From the NCBI GenBank assembly GCA_016712985.1, contig JADJQA010000077.1, positions 1-14,925 of the forward strand: 14,925 bases of DNA, in the 5' to 3' direction. The position numbers were made by a program, and so were the translations under genes. The notes beneath the pieces were generated by a model. That model was not told where the DNA came from. It ran no database searches and worked only from the letters and a program-made list of their open reading frames with translations. Of the stretch, positions 1-9,929 are shown piece after piece (within the stretch, counting starts at the first letter, position 1; each line of letters begins with the position of its first letter). The DNA is from Sulfuritalea sp. (GTDB lineage Bacteria > Pseudomonadota > Gammaproteobacteria > Burkholderiales > Rhodocyclaceae).

Positions 1-40
1 GAAACAGCTAAGTGACTGGAAATGCATGGAAGCCAAGTCA

Positions 41-56
41 GAAGGTCGGCATTACA
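41..56. repeat. 16-bp direct repeat, left copy (transposase 3' end)
   Basis: GAAGGTCGGCATTACA here recurs as GAAGGTCGGCACTACA at 1718-1733 in the same orientation, 15 of 16 bases identical, bracketing the transposase. Insertion sequence ends are normally inverted, so these are probably not the terminal repeats. The left copy overlaps the likely transposase stop codon (TAA, complement of 52-54). The element may continue beyond base 1. Confidence 0.5.
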
Positions 57-1678
57 CGGTGGTTGGTGAAAGGTGCTTTGGGGTAATGACACGGCAATTT
101 GTGGTGGAGGTTGCCTTGGGGAGTTGCAACTTGAGTTGAGCGAGTGCAGGCGCTGGTCGGCATCCGGTTCCGTGTAGCGGCGGAGCAATTGCCGGCCGTC
201 GGTGGTGGGCAGATGGACGCATCGACCATCTGCAGGCCGGCGAGCTTCTCCAGCACCGTGCGCGGAGTCAAGCCCGGGGAAGGGCCTTGAGCCTGGCCTT
301 CATACTGACCTGAAGGCAGTAGGCGAGGAAAGCCACGAAGATATGGGCTTCGATGCGCTTGTCCTTCTGATGCCAGATCGGTCGAACGGCGAGATCGGAC
401 TTGAGTTCTCGAACGCCTGCTCGACCTCGGTCAGCTGGATGTAGAAACTTCCAGAGTTTCGCCGGAGACTCGCGTTCCAGGTTCGAGCGTAGCAGGTAAT
501 CTCGTCGCGGTCGAGTTTCTGCGCTTGCAGTTCCTTGAGCCGCTTGATAAGTCGCTTCAGGCGCCGGCGGCGCATGCCGCGCTCCTTGTCCACCCGACCG
601 GCACTGCGCGCCAGGATGTAGATCTCGCCTTCGCGCTCCAGCAGCTTCACCGCGACTTCTTCGCGCGCCTTTTCCCAAGGCTGTTCCAGGAAGGCCTTTT
701 CCCAGTTTGCTCAAACGACCCTTGGGCGTGCCCACCAGGTAGCGCACCGGCACCTCCCCGCTGGCGCAACTTCGCCAGCACCTCCTCGGTCGGGATGCCT
801 CGGTCCATCAGCCAGATGCACTGGGCGCGTCCGTACTGCTGCTCGATCGCCTCGACGAAGCGCTCCAGGGTGCTGTTGTCCAGGGTGTTCCCCGGCATGA
901 CTTCGTAGGCCAGCGGAAGCCCTCGGGGTCACGATCAACGCGATCACGACTTGCACGCACCGGGCCGATGATCCCGGCTGTACCCATGGCGGCGCTTGCC
1001 GTGTTCCGGCGGATCGCACTCGAAATAGGTGCTGGTCAGGTCATACAGCAGGATCTCGAAGCCCGCACCGAACAGGCTTTCCAGCGCGGCTTGAGAAAGC
1101 CGAAGAGCGCGAGCGCTTGTGCGCGACCAGCTTGTCCAGGCAGCGGTACAGGGTGTCCGGCTGCGCCACGCCCAGGTTCGTCCAGCGGTCACCGATGGCG
1201 GTGTTGGCATACCACTGTCGATGCAGACGCCATTCACCGCCCGGATCGACCAGGCGATAGACCACCAGGGTCTTCAGCACGTTCAGCCAGTCCGGTGCCC
1301 TTGCGACTGGCCGGTAGCCTCTCTTCCCAGAATTCGTCAAGTTGCAGCCAACTCCAGAACTCCAGCGCCAACCAGCAGGCGCCCCATTGTCGTGGTCGCT
1401 CCAGACGCAATTGGTCCAGGGCACCTGCGGACCACCGCAGTCCAGCTCCGGCGCTTGCCGGTCTTCCGGGAATATCGCTATCTGCTTGGTGGCTCCGCTG
1501 TTGCCTTCCAGCACGTCGATCGTCTTGCACCAGGCCGCCCGCGCGCGTCGTTGATCTGCCCTCGTACAGCACGTGCCGTTGCACCATGCCTCCCCGCCCT
1601 TGCGTCGGCAGTTCTCTACGACGCTCCAATAGCGGTGCGTCTTGCCATCCCTCTGCGCGTCTTGCATCGCAGAAACAT
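52..1678 (-). pseudogene. IS1634/IS4-superfamily DDE transposase, frameshifted
   Basis: A DDE transposase of about 540 codons, read in pieces across three frames. The start ATG at 1678 gives MFLRCKTRR, followed after a shift by DGKTHRYWSVVEN, a typical IS1634-family N-terminus. Further pieces are LYDLTSTYFECDPPE (about 1060-1020, first catalytic Asp), WLMDRGIPTEEVLAKLRQRG (about 820-765, second Asp), YLVGTPKGRLSKL (about 740-705), FYIQLTEVEQAF (about 445-410, catalytic Glu) and RIEAHIFVAFLAYCLQVS (about 355-305). The probable stop is TAA at 54-52. Each piece keeps family consensus, but at least five frame changes separate them, so the gene as written cannot make transposase. These may be sequencing errors, as in neighbouring genes, or genuine inactivation. 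The family name rests on recalled motifs. Confidence 0.8.
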
Positions 1679-1717
1679 GCCGACAATATGCCCACGACAC
1701 AACCACTACGCAAGGGG

Positions 1718-1733
1718 GAAGGTCGGCACTACA
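1718..1733. repeat. 16-bp direct repeat, right copy (upstream of transposase)
   Basis: Second copy of the repeat at 41-56, lying 40 bp upstream of the transposase start and in the same orientation. It could be part of the insertion sequence 5' end or a target-site feature. No inverted partner was found inside the window. Confidence 0.5.
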
Positions 1734-1971
1734 ACGTGTTTGGCCGATTCCGCAGAACTCCATGCCACATCAATCAGACGCTTGCGCCCGCGCGGTTCGC
1801 AAAAATTGGAGAAAAATTGCGGCGAATAGCGGAAGTCGGGTTAGTCCAATCTGGACTGCGGCTTTCGCCGGTGTGACGGACTTGTTCAGCGCTTCCGAAG
1901 GCTAACGCCAGCCGTATCGGCGTAAAGCGCAGAAGCCGAAACCAAAATGCCGGCCACCCAAGCCAGGAAGC
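1734..1971. repeat. Intergenic region with REP-like double hairpin
   Basis: No gene is seen between the transposase and the alaS stop. Two small perfect inverted repeats sit side by side: AGTCCA/TGGACT with a 3-nt loop at 1843-1857, and CGGC-TTTC-GCCG at 1859-1870, followed by GTGTGACGGA. This resembles the dispersed intergenic repeats of many proteobacteria built around GTCATTCCGGCGAAAGCCGGAATCCA-like cores. No convincing U-tailed terminator for alaS was found here. Confidence 0.4.
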
Positions 1972-4578
<2,607 letters not shown>

Positions 4579-4610
4579 GGCGGGGACGCAGGCTGGCAAG
4601 CAAAGCGGCA

Positions 4611-4616
4611 ATTTTA
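4611..4616 (-). promoter_or_regulatory. Possible alaS -10 element
   Basis: Read on the minus strand, TAAAAT lies 33 bp upstream of the alaS ATG in an otherwise GC-rich leader. No good -35 box is present at 16-18 bp. The proximal copy of the 20-bp repeat (4631-4650) covers that position instead, which would suit an activator or repressor site. Confidence 0.3.
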
Positions 4617-4630
4617 CGCGATGAAGGCAG

Positions 4631-4690
4631 ATCCCACGGGGGATACCGTCTCCGCTTCCAGCGAAGACACATCCCCCCGGGGATACCGTC
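4631..4690. repeat. Two near-identical 20-bp repeats in the alaS leader
   Basis: The 20 bases at 4631-4650 and 4671-4690 match at 18 of 20 positions and are spaced exactly 40 bp apart; both end in GGGGATACCGTC. Each copy contains a short inverted pair, ATCCC and GGGAT. They lie just upstream of alaS and downstream of the neighbouring gene's terminator, where an operator would be expected. E. coli AlaRS is known to repress its own transcription by binding near its promoter; a similar role here is only an inference. Confidence 0.5.
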
Positions 4691-4712
4691 CTCGCCCAAA
4701 GGGGTCGGACAT

Positions 4713-4738
4713 AAAAAAGCCCGCGCAGAGGCGGGCTT
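4713..4738 (-). terminator. Rho-independent terminator of the His-rich protein gene
   Basis: On the minus strand a 7-bp GC-rich stem, AGCCCGC paired with GCGGGCT across a 6-nt loop, is followed by six T. It sits 7 bp past the stop codon of the small periplasmic protein gene (4745) and insulates alaS from that transcript. Confidence 0.85.
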
Positions 4739-4744
4739 CCATGG

Positions 4745-5138
4745 CTAGGACAGGGCTACTTCGTGACCGGGCGATCCCATCTTGCCGTCGTGATTGTGAT
4801 CATGCTGACGGTCATGCTTCTGGTGATGGATCTTTTGCTTTGGTTGTTGTGCGCCACGGAGTACGCTCGCGCTCCTTGGGCGTCAACTTGCCGTCGGCCT
4901 TGGCCTTGTCTTCCATGGTCTGCACGTGTGCCTGGCCCTTTTCCAGACGAGCCGTTTCCTTGCCGGTCAACTCGCCCGACTTGACGCCTGATCGATGCGC
5001 TGCTGCTGGAGTTGGCCTGACGCTTGTCGATGCCGGGGTGGCGGCAGGATCCTTGGCCGGCGGTGTTGCGGTTTGGGCCAGAACCGGCAAGGCGAAGGCG
5101 GCAAGAACCGCGACCAGCAGAGTGGATGTACGTTTCAT
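4745..5138 (-). pseudogene. Small secreted His-rich protein, frameshifted
   Basis: A small exported protein of about 130 residues. The start ATG at 5138 is preceded by GAGGAG at 8-nt spacing. It reads MKRTSTLLVAVLAAFALPVLA, a clear Sec signal peptide with probable cleavage after A-L-A/Q, then an Ala/Pro/Thr-rich stretch. The mature part spans frames: GIDKRQAN (near 5035), QQQRIDQ, GVKSGELTGKETARLEKGQ, VQTMEDKAKADGKLTPKER, and a histidine-rich tail containing HHQKHDRQHDHNHDGK before the TAG at 4747-4745. Breaks include a missing G near 4990 (CAGGCG for CAGGGCG) and another near 4830. The charged helical repeats and His tail suggest a periplasmic, possibly metal-binding, protein; similar small proteins of unknown function are common in betaproteobacteria. 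No firm function can be given. Confidence 0.65.
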
Positions 5139-5215
5139 TCGTTGCTCCTCGTGTTTGGAATGGGACAGCCCCATGCCCAAACAACGTCCCGGCCCCTGCA
5201 GCGCCGACCATCGTA

Positions 5216-5241
5216 ATTTAAGCGGCCGTTAGCGGCGCTTA
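5216..5241 (-). terminator. Weak hairpin at the ugpQ stop, possible terminator
   Basis: On the minus strand, AAGCGCCG and CGGCCGCTT can pair with one bulge across CTAA, overlapping the ugpQ stop codon, followed by the weak tail AAATTA. The lack of a T-run makes this a poor terminator; an indel could also have altered it. Confidence 0.25.
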
Positions 5242-5956
5242 CATTTCCGCGGCCAGCCAGAGATCAGGCCGGTCCAGAACACCGCGCCGACGCCCATGGC
5301 GAACAGCCGCTCGGCAGCGTCGGCGATTGACCGTGTAACAGGCCAACGGAACTCCTCCATCGAGCACGGCTTGCAGCGTCCGGTCGGTGAGCGCGCGTGC
5401 CGATGCATGCAGGGCATGCGCACCGCACTCCGCCATGCGCTCGCGCCCAGTCGTCCGGGATCACCTCGACCAGCAGGGCGCGCAGCAGCTGGCCCGCTTG
5501 ATCGGCCGCTGCGCACAGGGCCGCGGCCGAGAACGACGACAACAGTAGATGGCCGTTTGCCGCGGCCGCATGACGGGCAACCATGCGCCCGGTCTCGACT
5601 TCGTCGCCGACCGATGGTTTGATTTCCACATTGGCCCACAAGCCCAGCGCGGCGCAAAGCCGCAAGGCCTCATCCAGAGTCGGCAGTACTTCCTCGGCGA
5701 ACGCCGGATGGTGCCGACTGCCGGCATCGATCCGGGCAAGCTGAGCAGTGCTCATCTCCGCCACTCGTCCCCGGCCCGAGGTGGTGCGCTCCAGAGTCTC
5801 GTCGTGGATCAGCACGGGCAGGCCATCGGCGGCGAGCATGGCGTCGAATTCCACTCCGCGACAGCCGAGGCGCGCCGCGACGCGCAACCCGGCAAGGGTG
5901 TTCTCCGGCGTCAGCGCGCCGCCGCAGCGGTGCGCGATGATGCGCGGATAGATCAT
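5239..5956 (-). pseudogene. ugpQ: Glycerophosphodiester phosphodiesterase, frameshifted
   Basis: Hydrolyses glycerophosphodiesters to sn-glycerol-3-phosphate and an alcohol, probably in the cytoplasm since no signal peptide is seen. The ATG at 5956 gives MIYPRIIAHRCGGALTPENT. The family signature HR-G...PENT is followed by GVEFDAMLAADGLPVLIHD and LERTTSGRGRV (metal and catalytic residues Glu, Asp, His), then LPTLDEALRL and ANVEIKP. The last third changes frame about three times: near 5440 (to MAECGAHALHASARALTDRT), near 5325 (to DAAERLFAMGVGAVF) and near 5275 (to DRPDLWLAAEM, TAA at 5241-5239). About 239 codons is normal family length. It overlaps the upstream solute-binding protein gene by 4 nt (ATGA), so the two are coupled in glycerophosphodiester/G3P use. 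Confidence 0.88.
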
Positions 5957-7221
5957 GGCTTGCGCGAAGTGGTCGGCGCTCCAGCCGGTGATGCTGTCGC
6001 GTCATTGACCCGGCGCACGGTGTTGTCCAGCGCCTCTTTTGCCGGCCGGCCGCTGGTCCACACAAAGGCCACCTCTTCGCCGAGGAATTCATGCAGCCGA
6101 TCGCGGATCGGCCCGTGCTTGGCCCGCGTGCTGCCCTTGTTCGAAACCGACAGGCGTTTTTGCGCGGCGTCCAGCAGGGGACGTCGGAATGCCCCGAGTC
6201 GCGCAGCGCCGTCACTGCGCCGGGAGTCATCGGCAAGTAGCTCGTGGCCAGCACCCATTCCTTTTGCACCTCGGGCCGCAGCAGAAACGCCATGAAACGG
6301 GCGGCCAGTTGGTAGTCGTCCTTCTTGTGCCCAGCCAGCACCCACAACCCGGCGCCATCCGGCAGGACATCGGCGGGCTTCGCGGCATAGACATCGTCGT
6401 AGTACGGCAAGGGCCCGATGCCGACGTCGATCCCGGCGCGCTTGGCTTCCGCATACAACGAGGATTCGCCGGTCAGCATCGCACTCGCCGCTGAGAAAGC
6501 GCTGGTTGCCTTCGCGGCCCGGTCCGGAGTAATGAAAGTAGCGGCTTTTCTGCCAACTGGCCAGCAGGGCAAGATGCTTGACATTGACCATCCCGTTGAC
6601 CACCACCTTGTTGTCCCCGCGTCCACCCTGGGCCACCACCGCCTCGCCTGCCTGCGTCGCCACATTCTCGACATGAACCCAGGCAAATCGCGAAGTGGTC
6701 AGCGGACACTTGCTGCCATCAGCATAAATCGCGCCAGCGACTTTCTGCAATTCCCACCAGGTGCGCACGGGCAAGTCGGGATCAAGCCCGGCCTTGCGCA
6801 GGGCGGCACGGTTGCTTAACAGCACCGGCAGCGCAAGTCCCAGAGGCAGCGCCTGGATGCGTCCGCTGGCATCGTCCACCGCATCGGCCACCTGCGGATA
6901 AAACTGCGCGGCATCGAATTTCAGCCCGGCTTCGCGCATCACCTCGTGCAAGGGACGAAAGCGCGGCTGGCCGGCGAAGAACTCCATGCTGTCACCGGGA
7001 TCCAGCAAGGCCAGTTGCGGCAGCGCATTGCGGTTTTCCAGTCCGCGGGAATCCTGCAGCAGAACCCGGCCCTTGCCCTTCAATTCGTCGTTGAAGCGCA
7101 GCACCAGGGTTGCCAGCGTGTCCAGCGCCTTGCCATCGAGATCGTGGCGCAGGCTGATGTCCTGTGCGAGAACCGGGTATACCAGGCACCATCCGAGCAA
7201 AACCCTGAGAATCGTTTTCAT
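5953..7221 (-). pseudogene. ugpB: UgpB-like ABC transporter solute-binding protein, frameshifted
   Basis: Periplasmic binding protein of family 1, about 422 residues, likely for sn-glycerol-3-phosphate or its diesters given the ugpQ partner. ATG at 7221 is chosen over the upstream ATG at 7275 because it begins a signal peptide, MKTILRVLLGWCLVYPVLAQ, and has GAGGGA 9 nt upstream. Core motifs include PLGLALPVLLSNRAALRKAG, TWWELQKVA, FAWVHVENVATQAGE, then, after a shift near 6490, AMLTGESSLYAEAKRAG and PLPYYDDV, and finally RLHEFLGEEVAFVWTSGRPA. Two compensating breaks are visible: GCG where GCGCG is expected near 6490, and four C where five are expected near 6183; the net loss is three bases. 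No permease or ATPase genes lie next to it in the window. The gene name is by family and context; substrate is inferred. Confidence 0.8.
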
Positions 7222-7373
7222 GCCGCTGTCCCTCGTCTGTTCAACAGCCTGGAGTTTATACGCGATCGGGTTCACGCCAAAGGCCGGGATTGCACCGTGC
7301 TCGGTTCTCGACTAACCTACGCCGCTTGGACAAGCATGGAGGACAGGGCCGTTCGAGCCCGCGGCGATGCGCC
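7222..7373. promoter_or_regulatory. Divergent intergenic region
   Basis: The ugpB-like gene and the membrane-protein gene diverge from this 152-bp gap, so it must hold both promoters unless transcription enters from elsewhere. The sequence is GC-rich apart from a TTTATA near 7256; no confident -10/-35 pair was recognised. Confidence 0.35.
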
Positions 7374-7945
7374 ATGAATTATCGACAACGAATCGCGCTG
7401 CTCGTCGCAGTGGCCAACCTTGTACTGCTGCTACTGTTTCCGCCCTACGATTATGTTTGCCGCTGCGCGGCAACATTCCCACTTTTGACGGCTTTACTTC
7501 GTGTTCGGTTCGCAGCAGAATCGAATCCTGAACGCGGACTTCCTCACGCTTGAGATCATGGTGGTACTGATCAACGCCTGTATCGGGCTGCTCCTGCTGC
7601 GCAATCCGCCGGCGAGAAAGCGCCAGCTTCCGGGCGGCAATCGTCGCCAGAGAGTCGTGCTGTCGCTGGTGGCGCTCAATCTGGTGCTGGTACTGCTGTT
7701 CCCCCGTTCGAGCTGTTCTCGGCGATCACCAAAGCCGCCCTGCCCACGTTTGAAGGCTTCTATTTCGTTTTGCCGACAACTCCCAGCGACAACTGGTGGC
7801 GCCGATCCTCTACATTGAAGTCGCCCTGATCATCATCAACGGTGGTCTGCTCTGGCTGGTGTTCAAGGACAGGGGACCCGAGGAACTGTCGCCGGAGCAA
7901 ATCAGGGCGATGGCGCAACGCGTACGTGCCACGCAAAAGAAATAG
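7374..7945 (+). pseudogene. Four-helix membrane protein with two repeated halves, frameshifted
   Basis: An uncharacterised inner-membrane protein of about 191 residues. ATG at 7374 gives MNYRQRIALLVAVANLVLLL, helix 1. Correcting for indels, the first half runs NLVLLLLFPPYDYV, NIPTFDGFYFVFGSQQN, LEIMVVLINACIGLLLLRNP. The second half repeats the plan: NLVLVLLFPPFELFSA, ALPTFEGFYFVFADNSQ, LYIEVALIIINGGLLWLVF, ending RVRATQKK and TAG at 7943-7945. Each half is hydrophobic helix, FPP(Y/F)-(D/E) turn, P-T-F-(D/E)-G-F-Y-F-V-F loop, second helix. Breaks are homopolymer losses: TTT for TTTT near 7493, five C for six near 7704, TTTT for TTTTT near 7770, plus one near 7460. No function is recognised. 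Confidence 0.7.
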
Positions 7946-7989
7946 CCTCGGAGGCAGGCTGCCTGGCCGTTTTCGCATAGCTGGCATGG

Positions 7990-8016
7990 TTGTCTTGACC
8001 GATTTCTGGGTATAAT
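7990..8016 (+). promoter_or_regulatory. Promoter of tRNA-Arg
   Basis: A perfect TATAAT at 8011-8016 lies 13 bp before the mature tRNA 5' end. The best -35 is TTGTCT at 7990-7995 with a short 15-bp spacer. Strong -10 elements with moderate -35 boxes are usual for stable RNA genes. Confidence 0.65.
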
Positions 8017-8029
8017 CCGGCCCTCTCCA

Positions 8030-8106
8030 GCGCCCGTAGCTCATCTGGATAGAGTACTTGGCTACGAACCAAGGGGTAGGGAGTTCGAATCTCTCCGGGC
8101 GCGCCA
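8030..8106 (+). tRNA. tRNA-Arg (anticodon ACG)
   Basis: The 77 nt fold as a standard cloverleaf: acceptor GCGCCCG pairs with CGGGCGC, D arm GCTC/GAGT, anticodon stem CTTGG/CCAAG around loop CTACGAA with anticodon ACG, T arm GGGAG/CTCTC around TTCGAAT, discriminator G and encoded CCA at 8104-8106. ACG (edited to ICG) reads CGU/CGC/CGA arginine codons. It is intact and sits beside an integrase, so it is the probable integration site of the mobile element; the element presumably rebuilds the tRNA 3' end. Confidence 0.96.
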
Positions 8107-8182
8107 CCCAATCTACGTTTCGCGGATAGTGGCCACTAACAAAGTCAAGATTGCGTGACTTTGTGCGTGACTTTTTCCCGCA
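8107..8182. other. Probable left attachment region with palindrome and repeats
   Basis: Between the tRNA CCA and the integrase stop are a perfect 12-bp palindrome, TAGTGGCCACTA (8127-8138), an inverted pair AAAGTCA/TGACTTT (8141-8162), and two 11-bp direct repeats TGCGTGACTTT (8152-8162 and 8164-8174) 12 bp apart, the second followed by extra T. Such clusters are expected at an att site (recombinase or excisionase binding), and the T-rich hairpin could also end tRNA transcription. The core and the att partner are not visible here. Confidence 0.5.
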
Positions 8183-9328
8183 TTACCCATTCACCACGCG
8201 CAACAAAGTCCTCGTTCCCTGCCGGGCCGAGGCCTTGTTTGCCTGCTCAATCAGGCGCCCAATATCGGCCGAAGCGTAATGCTCCGGCATTGATGCGCCA
8301 CCGTGCCCCATAAGCGCGTTGCGGTCTTCCTGTGGTACACCGGCCAAACGCAGCCGGCTGCTGAACGTGTGTCTAAGATCGTGGACGCGCATCATCGGGA
8401 TTCCTGCCGCCGCCCTCGCCCGCTGCCATCCCCCGTTGTTGATCGTATCGATGCGATGATCTCCTTTGTGATCCCGGTACGTGAACACGTATTCGGTGTT
8501 CTTGTCCTTGCGATCATCGGTCGCCAGCTTCTTTCGCTGGCCTTCGATGATCGACCAGGCCGCATCGTTGAGAATCGCCACATGCGCCACACCCGTCTTG
8601 TAGTCCTCTGGCGGGACAATGAACACGCTGCGCCCGACCTCGGGAATCGGCACTTCCCATTTCCACCGTAACCCGCAGATATTCTCATCGCGCAAACCGG
8701 TATTGACACCGAACAGCGCCATGACCTGCAGGTGAGTCGCCAGTTCCGGAAAGAATATGTCTTGCTCATCCCATGACATTGGATAGGGCGGCCGTCGGCT
8801 CTCTGGGAGCATGGTTATCAAAGGCGGGGCCATGTCCAGCAAAGGTCTCCCGGCCTCATTCCGCCAAGCTCGTGCCGATCGATTCAGGATGGTTCTCACC
8901 ACTTCCAGGCTACGATTGACCGTCGTCGGCGTGGCTGGCTTCAACGGCTCCCTGCCATCCACCACCATTCCACCTCCCAGACGATCCTCCTTGAAGTCTT
9001 CGAGTGTTCCATCGTGGATCTGGTCTATCTGTATCGCCCCGATGTAAGACAACAGTAGATCGATGTGCCATGCGATGACCTCCGCTGATCGCTTCTGTTT
9101 CGACTCAATCAGGTACCGCGCAGCGCAATCTGCAAACAGCGGCCGACTACTGCCTCGACCTTGCTGCTTTGTTGTGCGTCGACCGATTTCTGCGGCAAGC
9201 CAGTCCTCGGCTTCTTGCTGCGATACCTGCCCAAGCCTGGCGAAGATTCTTCTCCCGCGCCAGACTTTATCGACGGTTCTTGAACCGTCTTCTTCGAGGG
9301 ATATGCCCCTCGCTCTTGTTCGTCCCAT
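8183..9328 (-). CDS. Tyrosine recombinase (phage-type integrase)
   Basis: Integrase of 381 residues that would insert and excise the element at the adjacent tRNA-Arg. It has a N-terminal arm-binding part (about 1-60), SAM-like core-binding domain (about 65-155) and catalytic domain (about 180-365). Catalytic residues are visible: Arg213 (NTGLRDENICGLRW), Lys244 region (EDYKTGVAH), His316 and Arg319 (VHDLRHTFSSRLRLAG), His342 (ALMGHGG) and Tyr351 (MPEHYAS). The ATG at 9328 has AAGGAG 5 nt upstream. The 3' end points to the tRNA, 77 bp away. The reading frame is intact, unlike the genes left of the tRNA. It overlaps the 3' part of the excisionase-like frame, which carries its ribosome site. Confidence 0.95.
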   Translation of the reverse strand: MGRTRARGISLEEDGSRTVDKVWRGRRIFARLGQVSQQEAEDWLAAEIGRRTTKQQGRGSSRPLFADCAARYLIESKQKRSAEVIAWHIDLLLSYIGAIQIDQIHDGTLEDFKEDRLGGGMVVDGREPLKPATPTTVNRSLEVVRTILNRSARAWRNEAGRPLLDMAPPLITMLPESRRPPYPMSWDEQDIFFPELATHLQVMALFGVNTGLRDENICGLRWKWEVPIPEVGRSVFIVPPEDYKTGVAHVAILNDAAWSIIEGQRKKLATDDRKDKNTEYVFTYRDHKGDHRIDTINNGGWQRARAAAGIPMMRVHDLRHTFSSRLRLAGVPQEDRNALMGHGGASMPEHYASADIGRLIEQANKASARQGTRTLLRVVNG

Positions 9329-9533
9329 GAAAACTCCTTAGTCGCGGGACGCCCGTTGCGGCGCTTATATTCGTCCGCAAACGCGTCAAGGTCAAGTCGA
9401 TCAAATGCCCACCCTTCCTGCCGATAGGTATCTCGGTCAGATATGGGCGTACATCGCGCTCGAATACTTCCTTGCACATGCCGAGATAGGCCGGTGCATT
9501 GCAATGGCGTATGTAGCGGGGTATGGCATTCAT
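9109..9533 (-). pseudogene. AlpA/excisionase-like HTH protein, one frameshift
   Basis: Probable recombination directionality factor or integrase regulator of the AlpA/MerR-HTH kind. ATG at 9533 gives MNAIPRYIRHCNAPAYLGM, then FERDVRPYLTEIPIG. The frame then fails near 9410: joining to the next frame restores GRQGWAFDRLDLDAFADEYK, which matches the family pattern IPIG-x-Q-G-x-AFDRLDLDAWAD. One base is missing (AGGAAGGG where AGGCAAGGG is expected). The continued frame, RRNGRPATKEFSWDEQERG, runs to 9109 and so overlaps the integrase by 220 bp; the true end may be nearer 9330 if another indel exists. The start overlaps the upstream 53-codon ORF by 4 nt. Either a sequencing error or a mutation that would lock the element in place. 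Confidence 0.65.
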
Positions 9534-9691
9534 TCAGTCACCCGTAAATCGTCTTCTTGCTGGACTCGTGAAGTCTCAGCGCTGCCCTCGACCGCAACCG
9601 ACATCCCTTGATCCTTCCGGGGAATGCGGCGATAGTCGCGGAACAATTCGTAGCACCTCTTGAGGTTGATCCGCGCCTTTGGTCGATTCAC
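9530..9691 (-). CDS. 53-residue basic protein upstream of excisionase-like gene
   Basis: A short ORF starting at GTG 9691, directly after an in-frame TAG, and ending at TGA 9532-9530, whose ATGA overlaps the start of the excisionase-like gene. It reads VNRPKARINLKRCYELFRDY, RRIPRKDQGMSVAVEGSAET and SRVQQEDDLRVTE: a strongly basic first half with a helix likely to bind nucleic acid, an acidic second half. The stop/start overlap is the main sign that it is real. The ribosome site is weak (GAGATGG about 13 nt upstream). No family is recognised; a small regulator of the integration module is a guess. Confidence 0.45.
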   Translation of the reverse strand: MNRPKARINLKRCYELFRDYRRIPRKDQGMSVAVEGSAETSRVQQEDDLRVTE

Positions 9692-9929
9692 CTATGTTTA
9701 GCCATCTCGGTAATCGGCACATATCGGCTGCCGAGCGGGCCACCCAAATCGCTTCCCGGTAGATCTCTCCTGGACGGACGTCGCCTTCCGGCCTAGGAGG
9801 CCTTTTCACGCCCGTACTCCCCTTAATACGTAATCGCTGAAAAAACTGTCGGCGACTTTGCCCTAAGTCATAAAAATATCTCCCTGGCAATGCCGATTAG
9901 CTAGGACAACAACGTCATTGGTCTATTCA
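9692..9929. promoter_or_regulatory. Divergent control region of the mobile element
   Basis: No gene is supported in this 238-bp stretch, which separates the leftward integrase/excisionase unit from the rightward sigma/partition operon and therefore should carry both promoters. It is locally AT-richer than its surroundings (9826-9890). A small hairpin, GGCCT-AGG-AGGCC followed by TTTT (9790-9806), could act as a plus-strand terminator or attenuator. No confident -35/-10 pair was identified on either strand. Confidence 0.45.

Noticed and set aside
968..1876. A 302-codon plus-strand ORF opposite the transposase
   Set aside because: The opposite strand carries recognisable transposase motifs; this frame is low-complexity Arg/Ser/Pro.
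7995..8016. TTGACC as the -35 box of the tRNA promoter
   Set aside because: It lies only 10 bp from TATAAT, too close for sigma-70; TTGTCT at 15 bp is more plausible.
9576..9890. A 104-codon minus-strand ORF in the control region
   Set aside because: It overlaps the 53-codon ORF in another frame, has no recognisable motif, no coupling to neighbours and Arg/Pro-rich composition typical of a GC-rich shadow frame.
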